Positions 40,132-52,524 are shown, counted from the first letter of the stretch. The stretch is DNA of 64,000 nucleotides from Streptomyces katrae (GCF_000717655.1 NZ_JNZY01000008.1:1-64000); one strand, 5' to 3'. The notes: generated from the letters alone by a model not told the origin. Translations and numbers: made by a program.

Positions 40132-41171
40132 CAGGAGGAATCCCGCACGATCAGCTCCGTCGGAAGGACCCGACGTGGCTCCTCCCCCGCCACGGGACCG
40201 GCCTCGGGACTCTCCGCGAGCTTCTGGAGCAACAGCCGGGTCATCGTCCGGCCCATCTCCTCGATCGGCTGGCGCACGCTCGTCAGCGGCGGGTCCATCA
40301 GCCGGGCCACCGTCGAATCGTCCACCCCGACCAGCGCCACGTCCTCCGGGACCCGCCGCCCCGCCTCACGCAGCACCCCACGCGCACCGGCCGCCATCAC
40401 ATCCGACGCGGCGAAGACCGCATCCAGCCCGGGATCACGTGCCAGGAGCTCACGCATCGCCAGCCGTCCGCCCGCCTCGGTGAAGTCCCCGGCCGCAACC
40501 AGCGACTCGTCGGGCAGGATCCCCGCCTCGGCGAGCCCCGCACGGTAGCCGCCCAGACGCGCCCGGGCCACGTACATGTCCAACGGCCCACTGATCGTCG
40601 CGATCCGGCTCCGGCCCTGCCCCACCAGGTGGGCGACGGCCGCCCGGCCCGCACCGATGTTGTCGGAGTCCACATAGGCCACCGGCTCGGCCTCCGATCG
40701 CCGCCCGTTCATGACGACCGGCACCCCCAGCCTCGCGATCCGGTCGGGCAGCGGGTCATCACCATGCACCGATGCCAGCAGCACACCGTCGACCCGCTGC
40801 GCGGCCAGATAGTGCTCGAACCGCTGCCGCTCCGCTTCCGTACGGACCAGCGTGAGCAGCAACTGCTTGTCCGCCTCGGCCAGCTCGGCGCTCACGCCGC
40901 GGATCAGGTCGAGGAAGTACGGCTCCGAGAACAGCCGGGCCTCCGTCTCCGGAATGACCAGGGCCACCGCGTCGGTCCGGCTGCCGGCCAGCGCCCTGGC
41001 CGCCTGGTTGGGTACGTACCCGAGCTCTGCGACGGCGCGGGCTACGGCATCCTTGGCCCGCTCGCTCACCCGCGGCGAGCCGTTGATGACGCGGGAGACC
41101 GTGCCCCGGCCGACACCGGCCAGGGCCGCGACCTCGTCCAGAGTGGGCCTGCCGCTCTGCCGTCCGCTCAC
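40131..41171 (-). CDS. cebR: LacI-family cellulose-utilisation repressor CebR
   Basis: A 346-residue repressor. The N-terminus GRQSGRPTLDEVAALAGVG with RGTVSRVINGSPRVSERAKD is the CebR helix-turn-helix and hinge region known from Streptomyces; the effector domain follows (DAVALVIPETEARLFSEPYF, VDSDNIGAGRAAVAHLV, FAASDVMAAGARGVL, PPLTSVRQPIEEMG). In that genus it binds TGGGAGCGCTCCCA and is released by cellobiose or cellotriose. Here such boxes flank its own gene, cebE, bglC, GH9 and GH48. GTG at 41171 has GGGGAG about 10 bases upstream. Confidence 0.95.
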   Translation of the reverse strand: MSGRQSGRPTLDEVAALAGVGRGTVSRVINGSPRVSERAKDAVARAVAELGYVPNQAARALAGSRTDAVALVIPETEARLFSEPYFLDLIRGVSAELAEADKQLLLTLVRTEAERQRFEHYLAAQRVDGVLLASVHGDDPLPDRIARLGVPVVMNGRRSEAEPVAYVDSDNIGAGRAAVAHLVGQGRSRIATISGPLDMYVARARLGGYRAGLAEAGILPDESLVAAGDFTEAGGRLAMRELLARDPGLDAVFAASDVMAAGARGVLREAGRRVPEDVALVGVDDSTVARLMDPPLTSVRQPIEEMGRTMTRLLLQKLAESPEAGPVAGEEPRRVLPTELIVRDSS

Positions 41172-41288
41172 GCTCTTGAACTCCCCTCGTGCGCCATCGC
41201 ACTCCGCGCCGGGCGCGAGCCCGGCCGGCTGATCAAGTATGACGGTGCACCCGCCCGTAGCCGAGGACCACGTTACGCCGATCACGTA

Positions 41289-41302
41289 TGGGAGCGCTCC
41301 CA
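41289..41302 (-). promoter_or_regulatory. CebR operator upstream of cebR
   Basis: Perfect TGGGAGCGCTCCCA, 118 bases before the cebR start on the minus strand; fits autoregulation. Confidence 0.8.
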
Positions 41303-41437
41303 CACTACTCTCAATCCCCTCCCGACACCATGGTCACGTACACAACCAGGCCAAGGGCAGCGCCCCAGCACGGCCCGCACTCCAGAAGGAGGCCGCACGC
41401 CCCAGAGGCCTCCGCGTAATAAATTCGCATTCATCTC

Positions 41438-41493
41438 TTGACACCGCCACCCGCCAAGCAGCAACCTTCCGGCAATACGTGGGAGCGCTCCCA
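41438..41493 (+). promoter_or_regulatory. cebE promoter and CebR operator
   Basis: TTGACA (41438-41443) with a weak -10 CAACCT (41462-41467), then perfect TGGGAGCGCTCCCA (41480-41493), 116 bases before cebE. Confidence 0.75.
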
Positions 41494-41608
41494 CATCGGG
41501 GGTGCGACCACGACCCTGCACATCAGGTGCGGGCGCCCCTGGCCGAGCCGCGACAGCCCGCCGGGCCCATGGCGCACACCGAGCAGCACCTTGGACGAGG
41601 AGAGTGGA

Positions 41609-42970
41609 ATGCGTACTCCCAGCAGCAGACACGGACGCGGACGCCGCACCGCGATCAACGCGATCGCCGCGGTCGCCGTCGTGGCGACCGGTACGGCCCT
41701 GCTCACCGGCTGCGGCGGTGACAGCGCCACGGGCAAGGGCGACGGCGCAGCCGACGGCGAGCAGATCACGCTGCGGATCGGTACCTTCGGCTCCTTCGGC
41801 TACGACGATGCGACCGGGGCCAAGCTCTACGCCGAGTACACGAAGGCGCACCCGAACATCAAGATCGAAGAGTCGAACGTCGCGGACGGCCAGAAGTACT
41901 GGGACACGCTCAAGCTGCGCCTCTCCCGCGACAGCGGTCTCGCGGACATCCAGGCCCTGGAGGTCGGATACATCGCGGAGGCGACCGGGCCCGCCATGGC
42001 CGACAAGTGGGCCGACCTCGGCAAGACCGGCGGCGCGGACCTCAGCGGGTTCCTCGACTGGAAGGTCAAGCAGGCCACCACGGGCGACGGCAAGGTCATC
42101 GGCCTCGGTACGGACATCGGTCCGATGGCCATCTGCTACAACAAGGACCTGTTCGCCGCGGCCAAGCTGCCGACCGACCGAGCCGAGGTCGCGAAGCTGT
42201 GGGCCGGCGACTGGGCGAAGTTCATCGCCACCGGCGAGAGGTACAAGACCAACGCCCCGGAAGGCACCGCCTTCCACGACTCCGCGAGCGGTCTGTTCAA
42301 CGCCGTGATCTCCAGCGAGCCGGTGCAGTACGCCAACGCCAAGGGCGAGCTGGACTACGCGAACAGCCCGGGCGTGAAGAAGGCGTGGGACACCGCCGTG
42401 GCGGCGGCGAAGGGTGAACTGACGGCGAAGCTCCGCCAGTTCGATGAGAAGGGCACGTGGAACGCGGCGTTCAAGAACTCGAGGTTCGCCACCGTGGCCT
42501 GCCCGAGCTGGATGACGGGCATCATCAAGGACCAGGCGGGCCCGGAGAACCAGGGGAAGTGGGACATCGCCGCACCCCCCGTGACCGGGAACTGGGGCGG
42601 CTCCTTCCTCGCCGTCCCGAAGTCGGGCAAGCACGCCAAGGAGGCGGCCGAGCTCGCCGCCTGGCTCACCGCTCCGGCCCAGCACACCAAGGTCTTCGGC
42701 GTGAACGGCAACATCCCCTCCTCCAAGGACACGTTGGCCTCCCCCGTCGTTCAGGACGCCAAGCTGCCGTACTTCGGCGACACCCCGGTCGGCAAGATCT
42801 ACTCGCAGGCCGCGGCCGACATCACGCCCGCTCCGATCAGCCGCTGGGACGGCCAGGTGAAGACCTTCCTCACCGACAACGGCATCCTCGACATCGAGCA
42901 GCGCGGCACCGACCCGGCCAAGGCCTGGGAGAACGTCAAGAAGCTGGTCGCCGACAAGATCGACCAATAA
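41609..42970 (+). CDS. cebE: Cello-oligosaccharide-binding lipoprotein CebE
   Basis: A 453-residue SBP family 1 protein. Basic N-terminus, hydrophobic core and a lipobox with Cys in LLTGC make it a lipoprotein. The mature part starts ITLRIGTFGSFGYDDATGAKLY; later segments include QALEVGYIAEATGPAM, GTDIGPMAICYNKDLF and SWMTGIIKDQAG, the CebE pattern. It delivers cellobiose and cellotriose to CebFG. ATG at 41609 has GAGGAG upstream. First gene of cebEFG-bglC under a CebR box. Confidence 0.94.
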   Translation: MRTPSSRHGRGRRTAINAIAAVAVVATGTALLTGCGGDSATGKGDGAADGEQITLRIGTFGSFGYDDATGAKLYAEYTKAHPNIKIEESNVADGQKYWDTLKLRLSRDSGLADIQALEVGYIAEATGPAMADKWADLGKTGGADLSGFLDWKVKQATTGDGKVIGLGTDIGPMAICYNKDLFAAAKLPTDRAEVAKLWAGDWAKFIATGERYKTNAPEGTAFHDSASGLFNAVISSEPVQYANAKGELDYANSPGVKKAWDTAVAAAKGELTAKLRQFDEKGTWNAAFKNSRFATVACPSWMTGIIKDQAGPENQGKWDIAAPPVTGNWGGSFLAVPKSGKHAKEAAELAAWLTAPAQHTKVFGVNGNIPSSKDTLASPVVQDAKLPYFGDTPVGKIYSQAAADITPAPISRWDGQVKTFLTDNGILDIEQRGTDPAKAWENVKKLVADKIDQ

Positions 42971-43082
42971 CGGGGCAGTGCGAGGGTCCGCCGCCACCCG
43001 CTGCCTCCCCGCGTGTGGTGGCGGGCCGTCGACCGTCCGCACCACCGCATCACTGCACGCATCGACCTGGAAGGAAACCCCC

Positions 43083-44150
43083 GTGGCCACCTCCGTACGG
43101 GCGACGGGTGGCGGCTCCGCGCCGCCCGCCGCACAAGCCGCGGGCTCCAGCGCCGGCCCCGGCTCCCACAGGCAGCGGCCGTCCGGCCGGAGCGGTTGGC
43201 GCAGCACGCTCTACCGCCTCGATCTGAAGGCGATCCCGTACGTCTTCATCGCCCCCTTCTTCCTCACCTTCGCCGCCTTCGGGCTCTTCCCTCTGATCTA
43301 CACGGGCTGGCTCTCGCTCCACCGGGTCGAACTGGGCGGCACCGCCCAGTGGAAGGGAATGGAGAACTACAGCGCCCTGGCGACGAGCGAGTTCTTCTGG
43401 AACGCGCTCGCCAACACCTTCACCATCGGCGTGCTCTCGACCGTTCCGCAGCTGCTGATGGCCCTCGGCCTGGCCCATCTGCTCAACTACCGGCTGCGCG
43501 GCCGCAGCTTCTTCCGTGTCGCGGTCCTCGCCCCGTACGCCACCTCGATCGCGGCGGCGACGCTCGTCTTCGCCCAGCTCTTCAACACCGACTACGGCCT
43601 GATCAACACGGTCCTCGGCTGGCTCGGCTTCGACCCGGTCGCCTGGGAGTCCTCCAAGTGGCCCTCTCAGATAGCGATTTCGGTGATCGTGACCTGGCGC
43701 TGGACGGGCTACAACGCGCTCATCTACCTGGCGGCGATGCAGGCCGTGCCGCAGGACCTCTACGAGGCCGCGGCGTTGGACGGGGCATCGCGCTGGCGCC
43801 AGTTCCTCAGCGTGACCATCCCCTCGATCCGGCCGACGATCCTGTTCACCGTCATCGTCTCCACCATCGGTGCCACCCAGCTCTTCGGCGAGCCGATGCT
43901 CTTCGGTGGCAGCGTCGGCATCAGCGGCGGCAGCGGAAACCAGTTCCAGACCCTGAGCCTGCTCATGTACGAGAAGGGGTGGGTGACCGGCGCACTGGGC
44001 CAAGCCTCCGCCATCGCCTGGGTCATGCTGCTCCTCCTGCTGCTCATCGGTGGCATCCAGGCCCTGATCACCCGCTCGAACCACGACCGCGACCGTAGGC
44101 GCAGCCGCGGCAGCCGCGCCGGCCACCTGCGCAAGAAGGCGGGGAGCTGA
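43083..44150 (+). CDS. cebF: Cello-oligosaccharide ABC permease CebF
   Basis: A 355-residue MalF-type permease: about 60 cytoplasmic residues rich in Gly/Ser/Pro, then six membrane segments from IPYVFIAPFFLTFAAFGLFPL. EAA loop: DLYEAAALDGASRWRQFLSVTIPSI. GTG at 43083 has AAGGA upstream; 112 bases separate it from cebE. It needs the ATPase MsiK or a substitute, not encoded here. Confidence 0.93.
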   Translation: MATSVRATGGGSAPPAAQAAGSSAGPGSHRQRPSGRSGWRSTLYRLDLKAIPYVFIAPFFLTFAAFGLFPLIYTGWLSLHRVELGGTAQWKGMENYSALATSEFFWNALANTFTIGVLSTVPQLLMALGLAHLLNYRLRGRSFFRVAVLAPYATSIAAATLVFAQLFNTDYGLINTVLGWLGFDPVAWESSKWPSQIAISVIVTWRWTGYNALIYLAAMQAVPQDLYEAAALDGASRWRQFLSVTIPSIRPTILFTVIVSTIGATQLFGEPMLFGGSVGISGGSGNQFQTLSLLMYEKGWVTGALGQASAIAWVMLLLLLLIGGIQALITRSNHDRDRRRSRGSRAGHLRKKAGS

Positions 44151-44154
44151 CCCC

Positions 44155-45051
44155 ATGGCCCACGCACTCGACACGACGACCACCGCCAGGGCGCCGCGCG
44201 CCGGCCGTTTCCGCCAGTCGGCGGGCCGCCAGCACCACGCGGGACCACTGACCTACGTCCTGCTGGGCCTGGCAGCCCTCGTCTCCCTCTTCCCGCTGTA
44301 CTGGAACCTCGTCGCCGCCTCCCATTCGGGCGAGCGCGTCGTCGAGGCCCCGGCCCCGCTCCTGCCCGGTCCCCGGCTCTTCGACAACCTCTCCTTCGCC
44401 TGGAACCAGGTCGACATGGGCGAGGCACTGGTCAACACCACGATCGTGGCCGGGCTCGTGGCCCTGTCCACCGTCCTGTTCTCCACCCTGGCCGGCTTCG
44501 CCTTCGCCAAGCTGCCGTTCAAGGGCCGGGGCGCCATGCTGACGCTCGTGGTGGCGACCATGACGATCCCGCCGCAGCTCAGCGTGATCCCGCTCTACCA
44601 GGTCATCACCGATCTCGGCTGGGTCGACCAGCTCCAGTCGGTCGTGCTGCCGTCGCTGGTCGCCGCCTTCGGCGTGTTCTTCATGCGCCAGTACCTCCTC
44701 GAGGCGCTGCCCGTGGAGCTGGTGGAGGCGGCCCGGATGGACGGCGCACACAGCCTGCGCATCATCTGGCACGTGGTGTTCCCGGTGGCCCGGCCCGCGA
44801 TGGCTGTCCTCGGGATGCTCGTCTTCGTCCAGGCCTGGAACGACTTCTTCTGGCCCTTCATCGCCCTGACCCCCGACGGGAACCCCACCCTGCAGGTCGC
44901 CCTGGCCGGCCTCGGCGCGGGCAACCACACGGTGGACCAGGCCGTCGTGCTGACCGGCGCGCTCATCTCCACCCTGCCGCTGCTCCTGGTCTTCGCCGTC
45001 CTCGGCAAGCACATCGTGGGCGGCATCACCGCCGGCGCCGTCAAGAACTGA
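44155..45051 (+). CDS. cebG: Cello-oligosaccharide ABC permease CebG
   Basis: A 298-residue MalG-type permease with six membrane segments, starting LTYVLLGLAALVSLFPL, and EAA loop ELVEAARMDGAHSLRIIWHVVFPVARPAM. ATG lies 4 bases after the cebF stop with GGGGAG at the cebF end, so the pair is coupled and should make a heterodimer. Confidence 0.93.
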   Translation: MAHALDTTTTARAPRAGRFRQSAGRQHHAGPLTYVLLGLAALVSLFPLYWNLVAASHSGERVVEAPAPLLPGPRLFDNLSFAWNQVDMGEALVNTTIVAGLVALSTVLFSTLAGFAFAKLPFKGRGAMLTLVVATMTIPPQLSVIPLYQVITDLGWVDQLQSVVLPSLVAAFGVFFMRQYLLEALPVELVEAARMDGAHSLRIIWHVVFPVARPAMAVLGMLVFVQAWNDFFWPFIALTPDGNPTLQVALAGLGAGNHTVDQAVVLTGALISTLPLLLVFAVLGKHIVGGITAGAVKN

Positions 45052-45141
45052 CGGCGTCCGTCGAGGACGGGCGGCCCGTCGATGAGTTCGCCCCGTCTTC
45101 CGGCACCGCTTCATCCGGCACGACTTCATCCACACCTGCGT

Positions 45142-45155
45142 TGGGAGCGCTCTCC
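45142..45155 (+). promoter_or_regulatory. CebR operator overlapping the bglC ribosome site
   Basis: TGGGAGCGCTCTCC matches the CebR box at 12 of 14 bases and ends 1 base before the bglC ATG; its GGGAG is also the ribosome site. Binding so close to bglC is known for CebR in S. scabies and other streptomycetes. Confidence 0.75.
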
Positions 45156-45156
45156 T

Positions 45157-46650
45157 ATGACCGCGTCCGAGACCCGGCCACTCACCGCCGCCCGCACCTT
45201 CCCGTCCGATTTCCTGTGGGGCACGGCCACCGCCGCCTACCAGATCGAAGGCGCCGCCCGAAAGGACGGCCGGACGCCATCCGTCTGGGACACCTTCTCC
45301 CACACCCCCGGCAAGGTCTTCGAGGGACACACCGGCGACGTGGCCGTCGACCACTACCACCGGTTCCGAGAAGACGTCCGCCTCATGTCCGAACTGGGCC
45401 TGGGTGCCTACCGGTTCTCCGTATCCTGGTCACGCGTCCAGCCGACCGGCCGGGGCCCCGCCGTCCAGAAGGGCCTCGACTTCTACCGCCGGCTCGTCGA
45501 CGAACTGCTCGCGGTCGGCATCACACCCGCCCTCACCCTCTACCACTGGGACCTGCCCCAGCACCTGGAGGACGCGGGCGGCTGGCCCGAGCGCGCGACC
45601 GCCGAACGGTTCGCCGAGTACGCGGGCCTCGTAGCCGATGCCCTCGGAGACCGGGTGAAGCGATGGACCACGCTCAACGAGCCCTGGTGCAGCGCCTTCC
45701 TCGGCTACGCCTCCGGCGTCCACGCTCCGGGCCGCACGAACCCGGTCGCCGCCCTGCGCGCGGCCCACCACCTCAACCTCGGTCACGGCCTCGCCGCCCA
45801 GGCCCTCCGGGCCGCACTGCCCGGGGACGCTCAGCTCGCGGTCTCCCTCAACCTCCACGCGGTCCGCCCCCTGACCTCCTCGCCCGAGGACGGGGAAGCG
45901 GCCCGCCGCATCGATGCCGTCGGCAACCGGATCTGGCTCGGCCCGATGCTGGAGGGCGCCTATCCCCAGGACCTGTTCGCGGACACTTCGCACCTGACCG
46001 ACTGGTCCTTCGTCCAGGACGGCGACACCGCGACGATCCACCAGCCCCTGGACCTCCTCGCCGTCAACTACTACACCCCGACGGTCGTCTCGCATGTGGC
46101 ACCGGGCGACCAGAAGCCGCAGGACGACGGCCACGGCAACAGCGAGCACTCTCCCTGGCCCGGCGCGGACGACGTCGCCTTCCACCAGGCACCGGGCGAA
46201 CGCACCGCGATGGGCTGGCCGGTCGATGCCGGGGCGCTCTACGACCTGCTCACCCGCACCGCCGCCCGCTATCCCCGCCTGCCGCTCGTCATCAGCGAGA
46301 ACGGCGCCGCGTACGAGGACGAGATCGGCCCCGACGGCACGGTCCACGACCCGCAACGCGCCGCCTACATCCACGCCCACCTCGAGGCCGTACACCGGGC
46401 GATCACGGACGGGGTGGACGTACGCGGCTACTTCCTCTGGTCATTGCTCGACAACTTCGAGTGGTCCTACGGCTACGCCAAACGGTTCGGCGCCATCCAC
46501 GTCGACTACGACACTCTGCAGCGCACGCCCAAGTCGAGCGCGCACTGGTACGCCCGGGTGGCCCGTACGGGAGAGCTGCACGCTCCCGGTGGCGTGTGGC
46601 CCACGCAAGCCTCACCGATCCGCGGTGGACGAGGTACGTCAGGAGGATGA
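45157..46650 (+). CDS. bglC: GH1 beta-glucosidase BglC
   Basis: A 497-residue cytoplasmic enzyme that splits imported cellobiose to glucose. GH1 signatures: [41 protein letters not shown], acid/base Glu in [10 protein letters not shown], nucleophile Glu in [11 protein letters not shown], and the closing [16 protein letters not shown]. No signal peptide. ATG at 45157. It lies 105 bases after cebG, with its own CebR site, so transcription may be joint or separate. Confidence 0.96.
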   Translation: MTASETRPLTAARTFPSDFLWGTATAAYQIEGAARKDGRTPSVWDTFSHTPGKVFEGHTGDVAVDHYHRFREDVRLMSELGLGAYRFSVSWSRVQPTGRGPAVQKGLDFYRRLVDELLAVGITPALTLYHWDLPQHLEDAGGWPERATAERFAEYAGLVADALGDRVKRWTTLNEPWCSAFLGYASGVHAPGRTNPVAALRAAHHLNLGHGLAAQALRAALPGDAQLAVSLNLHAVRPLTSSPEDGEAARRIDAVGNRIWLGPMLEGAYPQDLFADTSHLTDWSFVQDGDTATIHQPLDLLAVNYYTPTVVSHVAPGDQKPQDDGHGNSEHSPWPGADDVAFHQAPGERTAMGWPVDAGALYDLLTRTAARYPRLPLVISENGAAYEDEIGPDGTVHDPQRAAYIHAHLEAVHRAITDGVDVRGYFLWSLLDNFEWSYGYAKRFGAIHVDYDTLQRTPKSSAHWYARVARTGELHAPGGVWPTQASPIRGGRGTSGG

Positions 46651-46898
46651 ACGCGGTGGATCCTCACCCCCTGGGCCGGGGGGAGCCGCCGCGCTGCCGT
46701 CATCGGCGGCTTGGAACGGCAAGAGTGAGCCACCATCACCTTCGGTCGGGGCGCTGTGGACCGCTCGAAGCGCCGCCCGGCACGGCACCTCGTCGCGTGG
46801 TGGCAGTAGCCGAGTACGTCCAGTACCAGGGCACTGCTCCGCCTCGCGATGCACCGCACCGGACGACGCGGAAACGCACCCCACTTCCCCGAGGCCGC

Positions 46899-48110
46899 TC
46901 AGCGGGCGGGCAGGCGGGTGGGATCGGCGATGATCTGCCGGACGGTCGACCATGCCGCGCCCAGCACCGGTCCGCGCCGGCCCAGGGCGGAGGAGCGTAC
47001 CGCCTCCGGGGTCCAGGGCCGGACGGTGATCCGGGCGGCGAGTTCGGCGCGGATGGACGGGAGGAGCCATTCGGCGAGTTCGGCGTAGGCGCCGCCCAGA
47101 ACGAGGCCGTCCGGGTCGATCAGGTTCACCGCCGAGGTGAGGGCGAGGCCCAGGGCCCGTCCTGCGCGGTCCAGGGCGCGCAGGGTCGCCGCGTCCCCGG
47201 CGCCCGCCCGCTCGGCCAGCAGCGCCACCGGGTCGCCGACGGGCGCGAGCCCGGCCTCGCGCAGGACGGCCGCTTCGCCCGCGTACTGCTCCAGGCAGCC
47301 GCGGGCCCCGCAGGCGCAGCGGGCGCCCTCCGGGTGGACGGGCAAGTGGCCGAGTTCGCCGGCGAAGCCGCGGGCGCCCCGGAACAGCTGCCCGCCGACG
47401 ACCAGTGCGGCGCCGATTCCGGCTTCGGCGGAGACGTGTACGAAGGTCTCGGCGGGGTGTCCCTGGTGCCATTGCTCGGCCAGCGCCCCGAGGTTGGCCT
47501 CGTTCTCCGGCTCGGGCACGGTGTCGGGGTCGGGCCAGTGGTCGGCGGGGCGGACGGCTTGCCAGCCGAGGTTGGGGGCGTGTCCGACCAGCCCGCTCGG
47601 CTCGTTCGGCACCACCCCCGGCACGGCCAGGACCCGGCCCGCGACGTGCAGGCCGAGAGCGGCGGCCTCCGCCTCCGCCTCGGCGCCCAGCGCGGCGGCC
47701 TCCGCCAGCACCTGCCCGGCCGGCCGGCCCGCGTTGGCCCGCTCCACCCGACGCCAGACCCGGGATTCACCGCGCAGGTCCACCACGCACGCGGCGAGAT
47801 GGGTGACGCCGATCTCCAGGCCGAGGCCCGCGGGACCACGGTCGCTCAGCTCCAGTGCCCGTCCGGGGCGGCCGACCCGTCCGCTGGGCGCGGTCTCCGT
47901 CTCGGTCAGCGCTCCGCGACCGATGAGCTCGTCGACCAGGGAGGAGACGGCCGGCCTCGTCAGGCCCGTGTGCCCGGCGACGTCCGCCCGGGAGAGCGGG
48001 CCGTGCGCGGCGACGGCGCCGATCACCACCGCGAGGTTCTGCCGGCGCATCCCCTGCTGCGAGGCGGGCGCGGCCTCCCCGCCCCCGCTCGCCCTGCCTA
48101 TCCCGGTCAT
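46899..48110 (-). CDS. ROK-family repressor, likely xylose regulator XylR
   Basis: A 403-residue ROK protein. Winged helix at about residues 22-75 ([38 protein letters not shown]), then a sugar-kinase-like fold with [61 protein letters not shown] and the zinc cluster [12 protein letters not shown]. It starts 14 bases after xylB, so it is in a xylB-xylR operon facing away from xylA. ATG at 48110 has GGAGG 11 bases upstream. Probable target: the ATTTGT-N11-ACAAAT repeat in the xylA-xylB gap; xylose as inducer is an inference. Confidence 0.88.
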   Translation of the reverse strand: MTGIGRASGGGEAAPASQQGMRRQNLAVVIGAVAAHGPLSRADVAGHTGLTRPAVSSLVDELIGRGALTETETAPSGRVGRPGRALELSDRGPAGLGLEIGVTHLAACVVDLRGESRVWRRVERANAGRPAGQVLAEAAALGAEAEAEAAALGLHVAGRVLAVPGVVPNEPSGLVGHAPNLGWQAVRPADHWPDPDTVPEPENEANLGALAEQWHQGHPAETFVHVSAEAGIGAALVVGGQLFRGARGFAGELGHLPVHPEGARCACGARGCLEQYAGEAAVLREAGLAPVGDPVALLAERAGAGDAATLRALDRAGRALGLALTSAVNLIDPDGLVLGGAYAELAEWLLPSIRAELAARITVRPWTPEAVRSSALGRRGPVLGAAWSTVRQIIADPTRLPAR

Positions 48111-48123
48111 GGAGCCGGCCCTC

Positions 48124-49554
48124 CTATCGCTCTCCCGGCGGGACCTCCTGCAACGCCCGCGCCCGCCGCAGCGTACTGGTGATCCGTTCGAGCGTGTCGT
48201 CGTCACGGGTCACGGGTTCCAGCACCCGGCCCGCGGCGGTCCCCCAACGCCGGGCGACGGCGTCGGCGGGCTCACCCGTGAGCAGTGCAGCGGCCTGGGC
48301 GGCGGCCCCGAGCGCGACCGGTTCCCGCATCTCGGGCACCTGGACCGCTCGGCCGGACAGCCGCAGGACGGTCTGCTGCCAAGCCCTGCCGCGGGCTCCG
48401 CCGCCGATCAGCAGCAGTGGTTCCTCGGGGGCGGGGTTCTCGCCTCCGGCACGCAGTACGTCGCCCAGGGCCGTGAGCAGGGCGTGGGCGGCGCCGTCGT
48501 ACGCGGCCTGGAGCAGCTGCCCGGGTGTGGTGTCGTGGCACAGGCCGTGGACCAGGCCGGAAGCGCCCGGGAGGTCCGGAGTGCGCTCGCCGTCCAGGTA
48601 GGGAAGGACCACCACCGTGCCGCCCGCCTCGACGTCCTCGCGGTCGCGGCCGACGAGGGCGGCGAAGCGGTCGACGGCGAGGGTGCAGTTGAGCGTGCAG
48701 GCGAGCGGCAGCCAGCCGCCGAGGGCGTCGGCGAAGCCGGCGACGGTTCCGCTCGGGTCGGCGGGCCGGGTCCGGCCGACGGCGTAGACGGTGCCGGAGG
48801 TACCGAGGCTCAGCACCGGCCGTCCGGGGGTCAGGCCCAGCCCGAGGGCGGCGGCCATGTTGTCACCGGTCCCGGTGGCGACCAGCGCGCCCTCGCGCAG
48901 TGGCATCCCGGCCCGGACGGCGCCCGCCAGGGCGCCCGGCGGGAGGACCTGTGGCAGCAGCCCGGGGTCGAGGCCGATCCGGCCGAGGACGTCCTGGTCG
49001 TAGCCGTCCGGGCCCCACCAGCCGGTTCCCGACGCGTCGCCGCGGTCTGTCACCGCCTCGCCGGTCAGCCGCTCCGTCAGGAAGTCGTGGGGAAGGCGGA
49101 CGGCCGCGACGCGGTCGGCGGCGGCGCGCTCGTTCGCGTGGAGCCAGGCCCATTTGGCGGACGTGAAGGCGGCCGTCGGGACGCTGCCGGTGCGGCGGGC
49201 GAGCTCTGCCGGGCCGAGAGCGGCTGCGAGTTCGGCGGCCTGTGGGGCGGAGCGGACGTCGTTCCACAGCAGCGCCGGGCGCACCGGCCGGCCGGCCGGG
49301 TCGAGGGTGACCAGGCCGTGCTGCTGGCCGGCGATCGAGCAGGCGGCGGCGCGATCCGCCCAGCCGGTGTCCGCCATGGCCTCGCCGAGCGCCCGCCACC
49401 ACTGTTCGGGGTCGCTCTCGCGTCCGGCGCCCGCGCTGACGGCGTGCGGGGCGCGGCCGTCGCCCAGGACGGCGCCGGTTTCCACGTCGACGGCGAGGGC
49501 CTTGGTGGACTGGGTCGAGCTGTCGACACCGATCACGACACGCTGAGCAGACAT
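48124..49554 (-). CDS. xylB: Xylulokinase
   Basis: A 476-residue FGGY kinase that phosphorylates D-xylulose. Motifs: [86 protein letters not shown] and [16 protein letters not shown]. These are XylB rather than AraB or GlpK features. ATG at 49554 has GGAGGAA 4 bases upstream. Divergent from xylA. Confidence 0.95.
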   Translation of the reverse strand: MSAQRVVIGVDSSTQSTKALAVDVETGAVLGDGRAPHAVSAGAGRESDPEQWWRALGEAMADTGWADRAAACSIAGQQHGLVTLDPAGRPVRPALLWNDVRSAPQAAELAAALGPAELARRTGSVPTAAFTSAKWAWLHANERAAADRVAAVRLPHDFLTERLTGEAVTDRGDASGTGWWGPDGYDQDVLGRIGLDPGLLPQVLPPGALAGAVRAGMPLREGALVATGTGDNMAAALGLGLTPGRPVLSLGTSGTVYAVGRTRPADPSGTVAGFADALGGWLPLACTLNCTLAVDRFAALVGRDREDVEAGGTVVVLPYLDGERTPDLPGASGLVHGLCHDTTPGQLLQAAYDGAAHALLTALGDVLRAGGENPAPEEPLLLIGGGARGRAWQQTVLRLSGRAVQVPEMREPVALGAAAQAAALLTGEPADAVARRWGTAAGRVLEPVTRDDDTLERITSTLRRARALQEVPPGER

Positions 49555-49597
49555 GCGTTTCCTCCGGCGGGGTTCCCTCTTGCGTCTCGGCATACTA

Positions 49598-49620
49598 ATT
49601 TGTTTTTCGTCATTACAAAT
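49598..49620. promoter_or_regulatory. Inverted repeat in the xylA-xylB gap, candidate XylR operator
   Basis: ATTTGT-N11-ACAAAT lies in a 93-base AT-rich divergent gap. AT-rich inverted repeats like this are usual for ROK regulators. Confidence 0.5.
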
Positions 49621-49647
49621 AGTCCTCGGCCTGATCCGGAGCGCCTC

Positions 49648-50820
49648 ATGACCAGCGACCCGCTCGTCCCCACCCCCGCGCACAGGTTCACCTTCGGCCT
49701 GTGGACCGTGGGCTGGCAGGGGCGGGACCCCTTCGGCGACGCCACCCGGCCCGCCCTCGACCCGGTCGAGACCGTGGAGCGGCTGGCCGAGCTCGGCGCC
49801 TACGGCGTCACGTTCCACGACGACGACCTGATCCCCTTCGCCGTCGGCGACGCCGCCCGCGAGCAGGCGGTCAAGCGCTTCCGCACCGCACTCGACACGG
49901 CCGGGCTGAAGGTGCCGATGGCCACCACCAACCTCTTCACCCACCCGGTGTTCAAGGACGGCGCCTTCACCGCCAACGACCGGGACGTGCGCCGGTACGC
50001 ACTGCGCAAGACGATCCGCAACATCGACCTGGCCGTGGAACTCGGCGCCTCGGTCTACGTCGCCTGGGGCGGCCGCGAGGGCGCGGAGTCGGGCGCGGCC
50101 AAGGACGTGCGCACCGCTCTCGACCGGCTGAAGGAGGCCTTCGACCTGCTGGGCGAGTACGTCGAGAGCCAGGGTTACGATCTGCGCTTCGCGATCGAGC
50201 CCAAGCCCAACGAGCCGCGCGGCGACATCCTGCTGCCCACCATCGGCCACGCCCTGGCGTTCATCAACGAGTTGGACCGGCCCGAGCGGGTGGGCCTCAA
50301 CCCGGAGGTCGGCCACGAGCAGATGGCCGGGCTGAACTTCCCGCACGGCATCGCCCAGGCCCTTTGGCACGGCAAGCTGTTCCACATCGACCTCAACGGC
50401 CAGACCGGCATCAAGTACGACCAGGACCTGCGCTTCGGTGCGGGCGACCTGCGCCAGGCCTTCTGGCTGGTCGACCTGCTGGAGTCGGCCGGCTACGACG
50501 GCCCCCGTCACTTCGACTTCAAACCGCCGCGCACCGAGGACTCCGCCGGCGTCTGGGCCTCGGCGGCCGGCTGCATGCGCAACTACCTGCTCCTGGCGGA
50601 GCGTTCCCGCGCCTTCCGGTCCGATCCGGAGGTCCTGGCCGCGCTCGCCGCCTCCCGGCTGCCCGAACTCGCCCTTCCCACCGCCGGGGACGGCCTGGCC
50701 GGGCTACTGGCCGACCCGTCCGCCTTCGAGGAATTCGACGCCGATGCCGCCGCCCGCCGCGGCATGGCCTTCGAACAGCTGGACCAGCTCGCCCTCGAAC
50801 ACCTCCTCGGAGCCCGCTGA
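49648..50820 (+). CDS. xylA: Xylose isomerase
   Basis: A 390-residue class I (actinobacterial) xylose isomerase, interconverting D-xylose and D-xylulose (and glucose/fructose). Residues follow the Streptomyces enzymes closely: [20 protein letters not shown], catalytic His in GVTFHDDDL, metal ligands in [11 protein letters not shown] and [47 protein letters not shown] at 49648 has CCGGAG 7 bases upstream. A hairpin follows. Confidence 0.97.
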   Translation: MTSDPLVPTPAHRFTFGLWTVGWQGRDPFGDATRPALDPVETVERLAELGAYGVTFHDDDLIPFAVGDAAREQAVKRFRTALDTAGLKVPMATTNLFTHPVFKDGAFTANDRDVRRYALRKTIRNIDLAVELGASVYVAWGGREGAESGAAKDVRTALDRLKEAFDLLGEYVESQGYDLRFAIEPKPNEPRGDILLPTIGHALAFINELDRPERVGLNPEVGHEQMAGLNFPHGIAQALWHGKLFHIDLNGQTGIKYDQDLRFGAGDLRQAFWLVDLLESAGYDGPRHFDFKPPRTEDSAGVWASAAGCMRNYLLLAERSRAFRSDPEVLAALAASRLPELALPTAGDGLAGLLADPSAFEEFDADAAARRGMAFEQLDQLALEHLLGAR

Positions 50821-50835
50821 GCCGATGTGCGCGCA

Positions 50836-50865
50836 AGCCGGGCCGTGGCGTTCCACGGGCCGGCT
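50836..50865 (+). terminator. Hairpin after xylA
   Basis: AGCCGGGCCGTGG, loop CGTT, CCACGGGCCGGCT: a 13-position stem with one mismatch, 15 bases after the stop. Confidence 0.65.
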
Positions 50866-51027
50866 CCGCTACGCCTTCGGCGGTGCGGTCGGGGGCGATG
50901 CCGATGACGCGCACGAGATCGACGCCGGAGACAGGTGCCCTGCGCCGGAGCGACCCGCACGCGATGGCAGCGCGCGGGTCGCATTCGGCGGACCGCACCA
51001 CATCGCGACCACCGTGGATCGGGCGGG

Positions 51028-52524
<1,497 letters not shown>

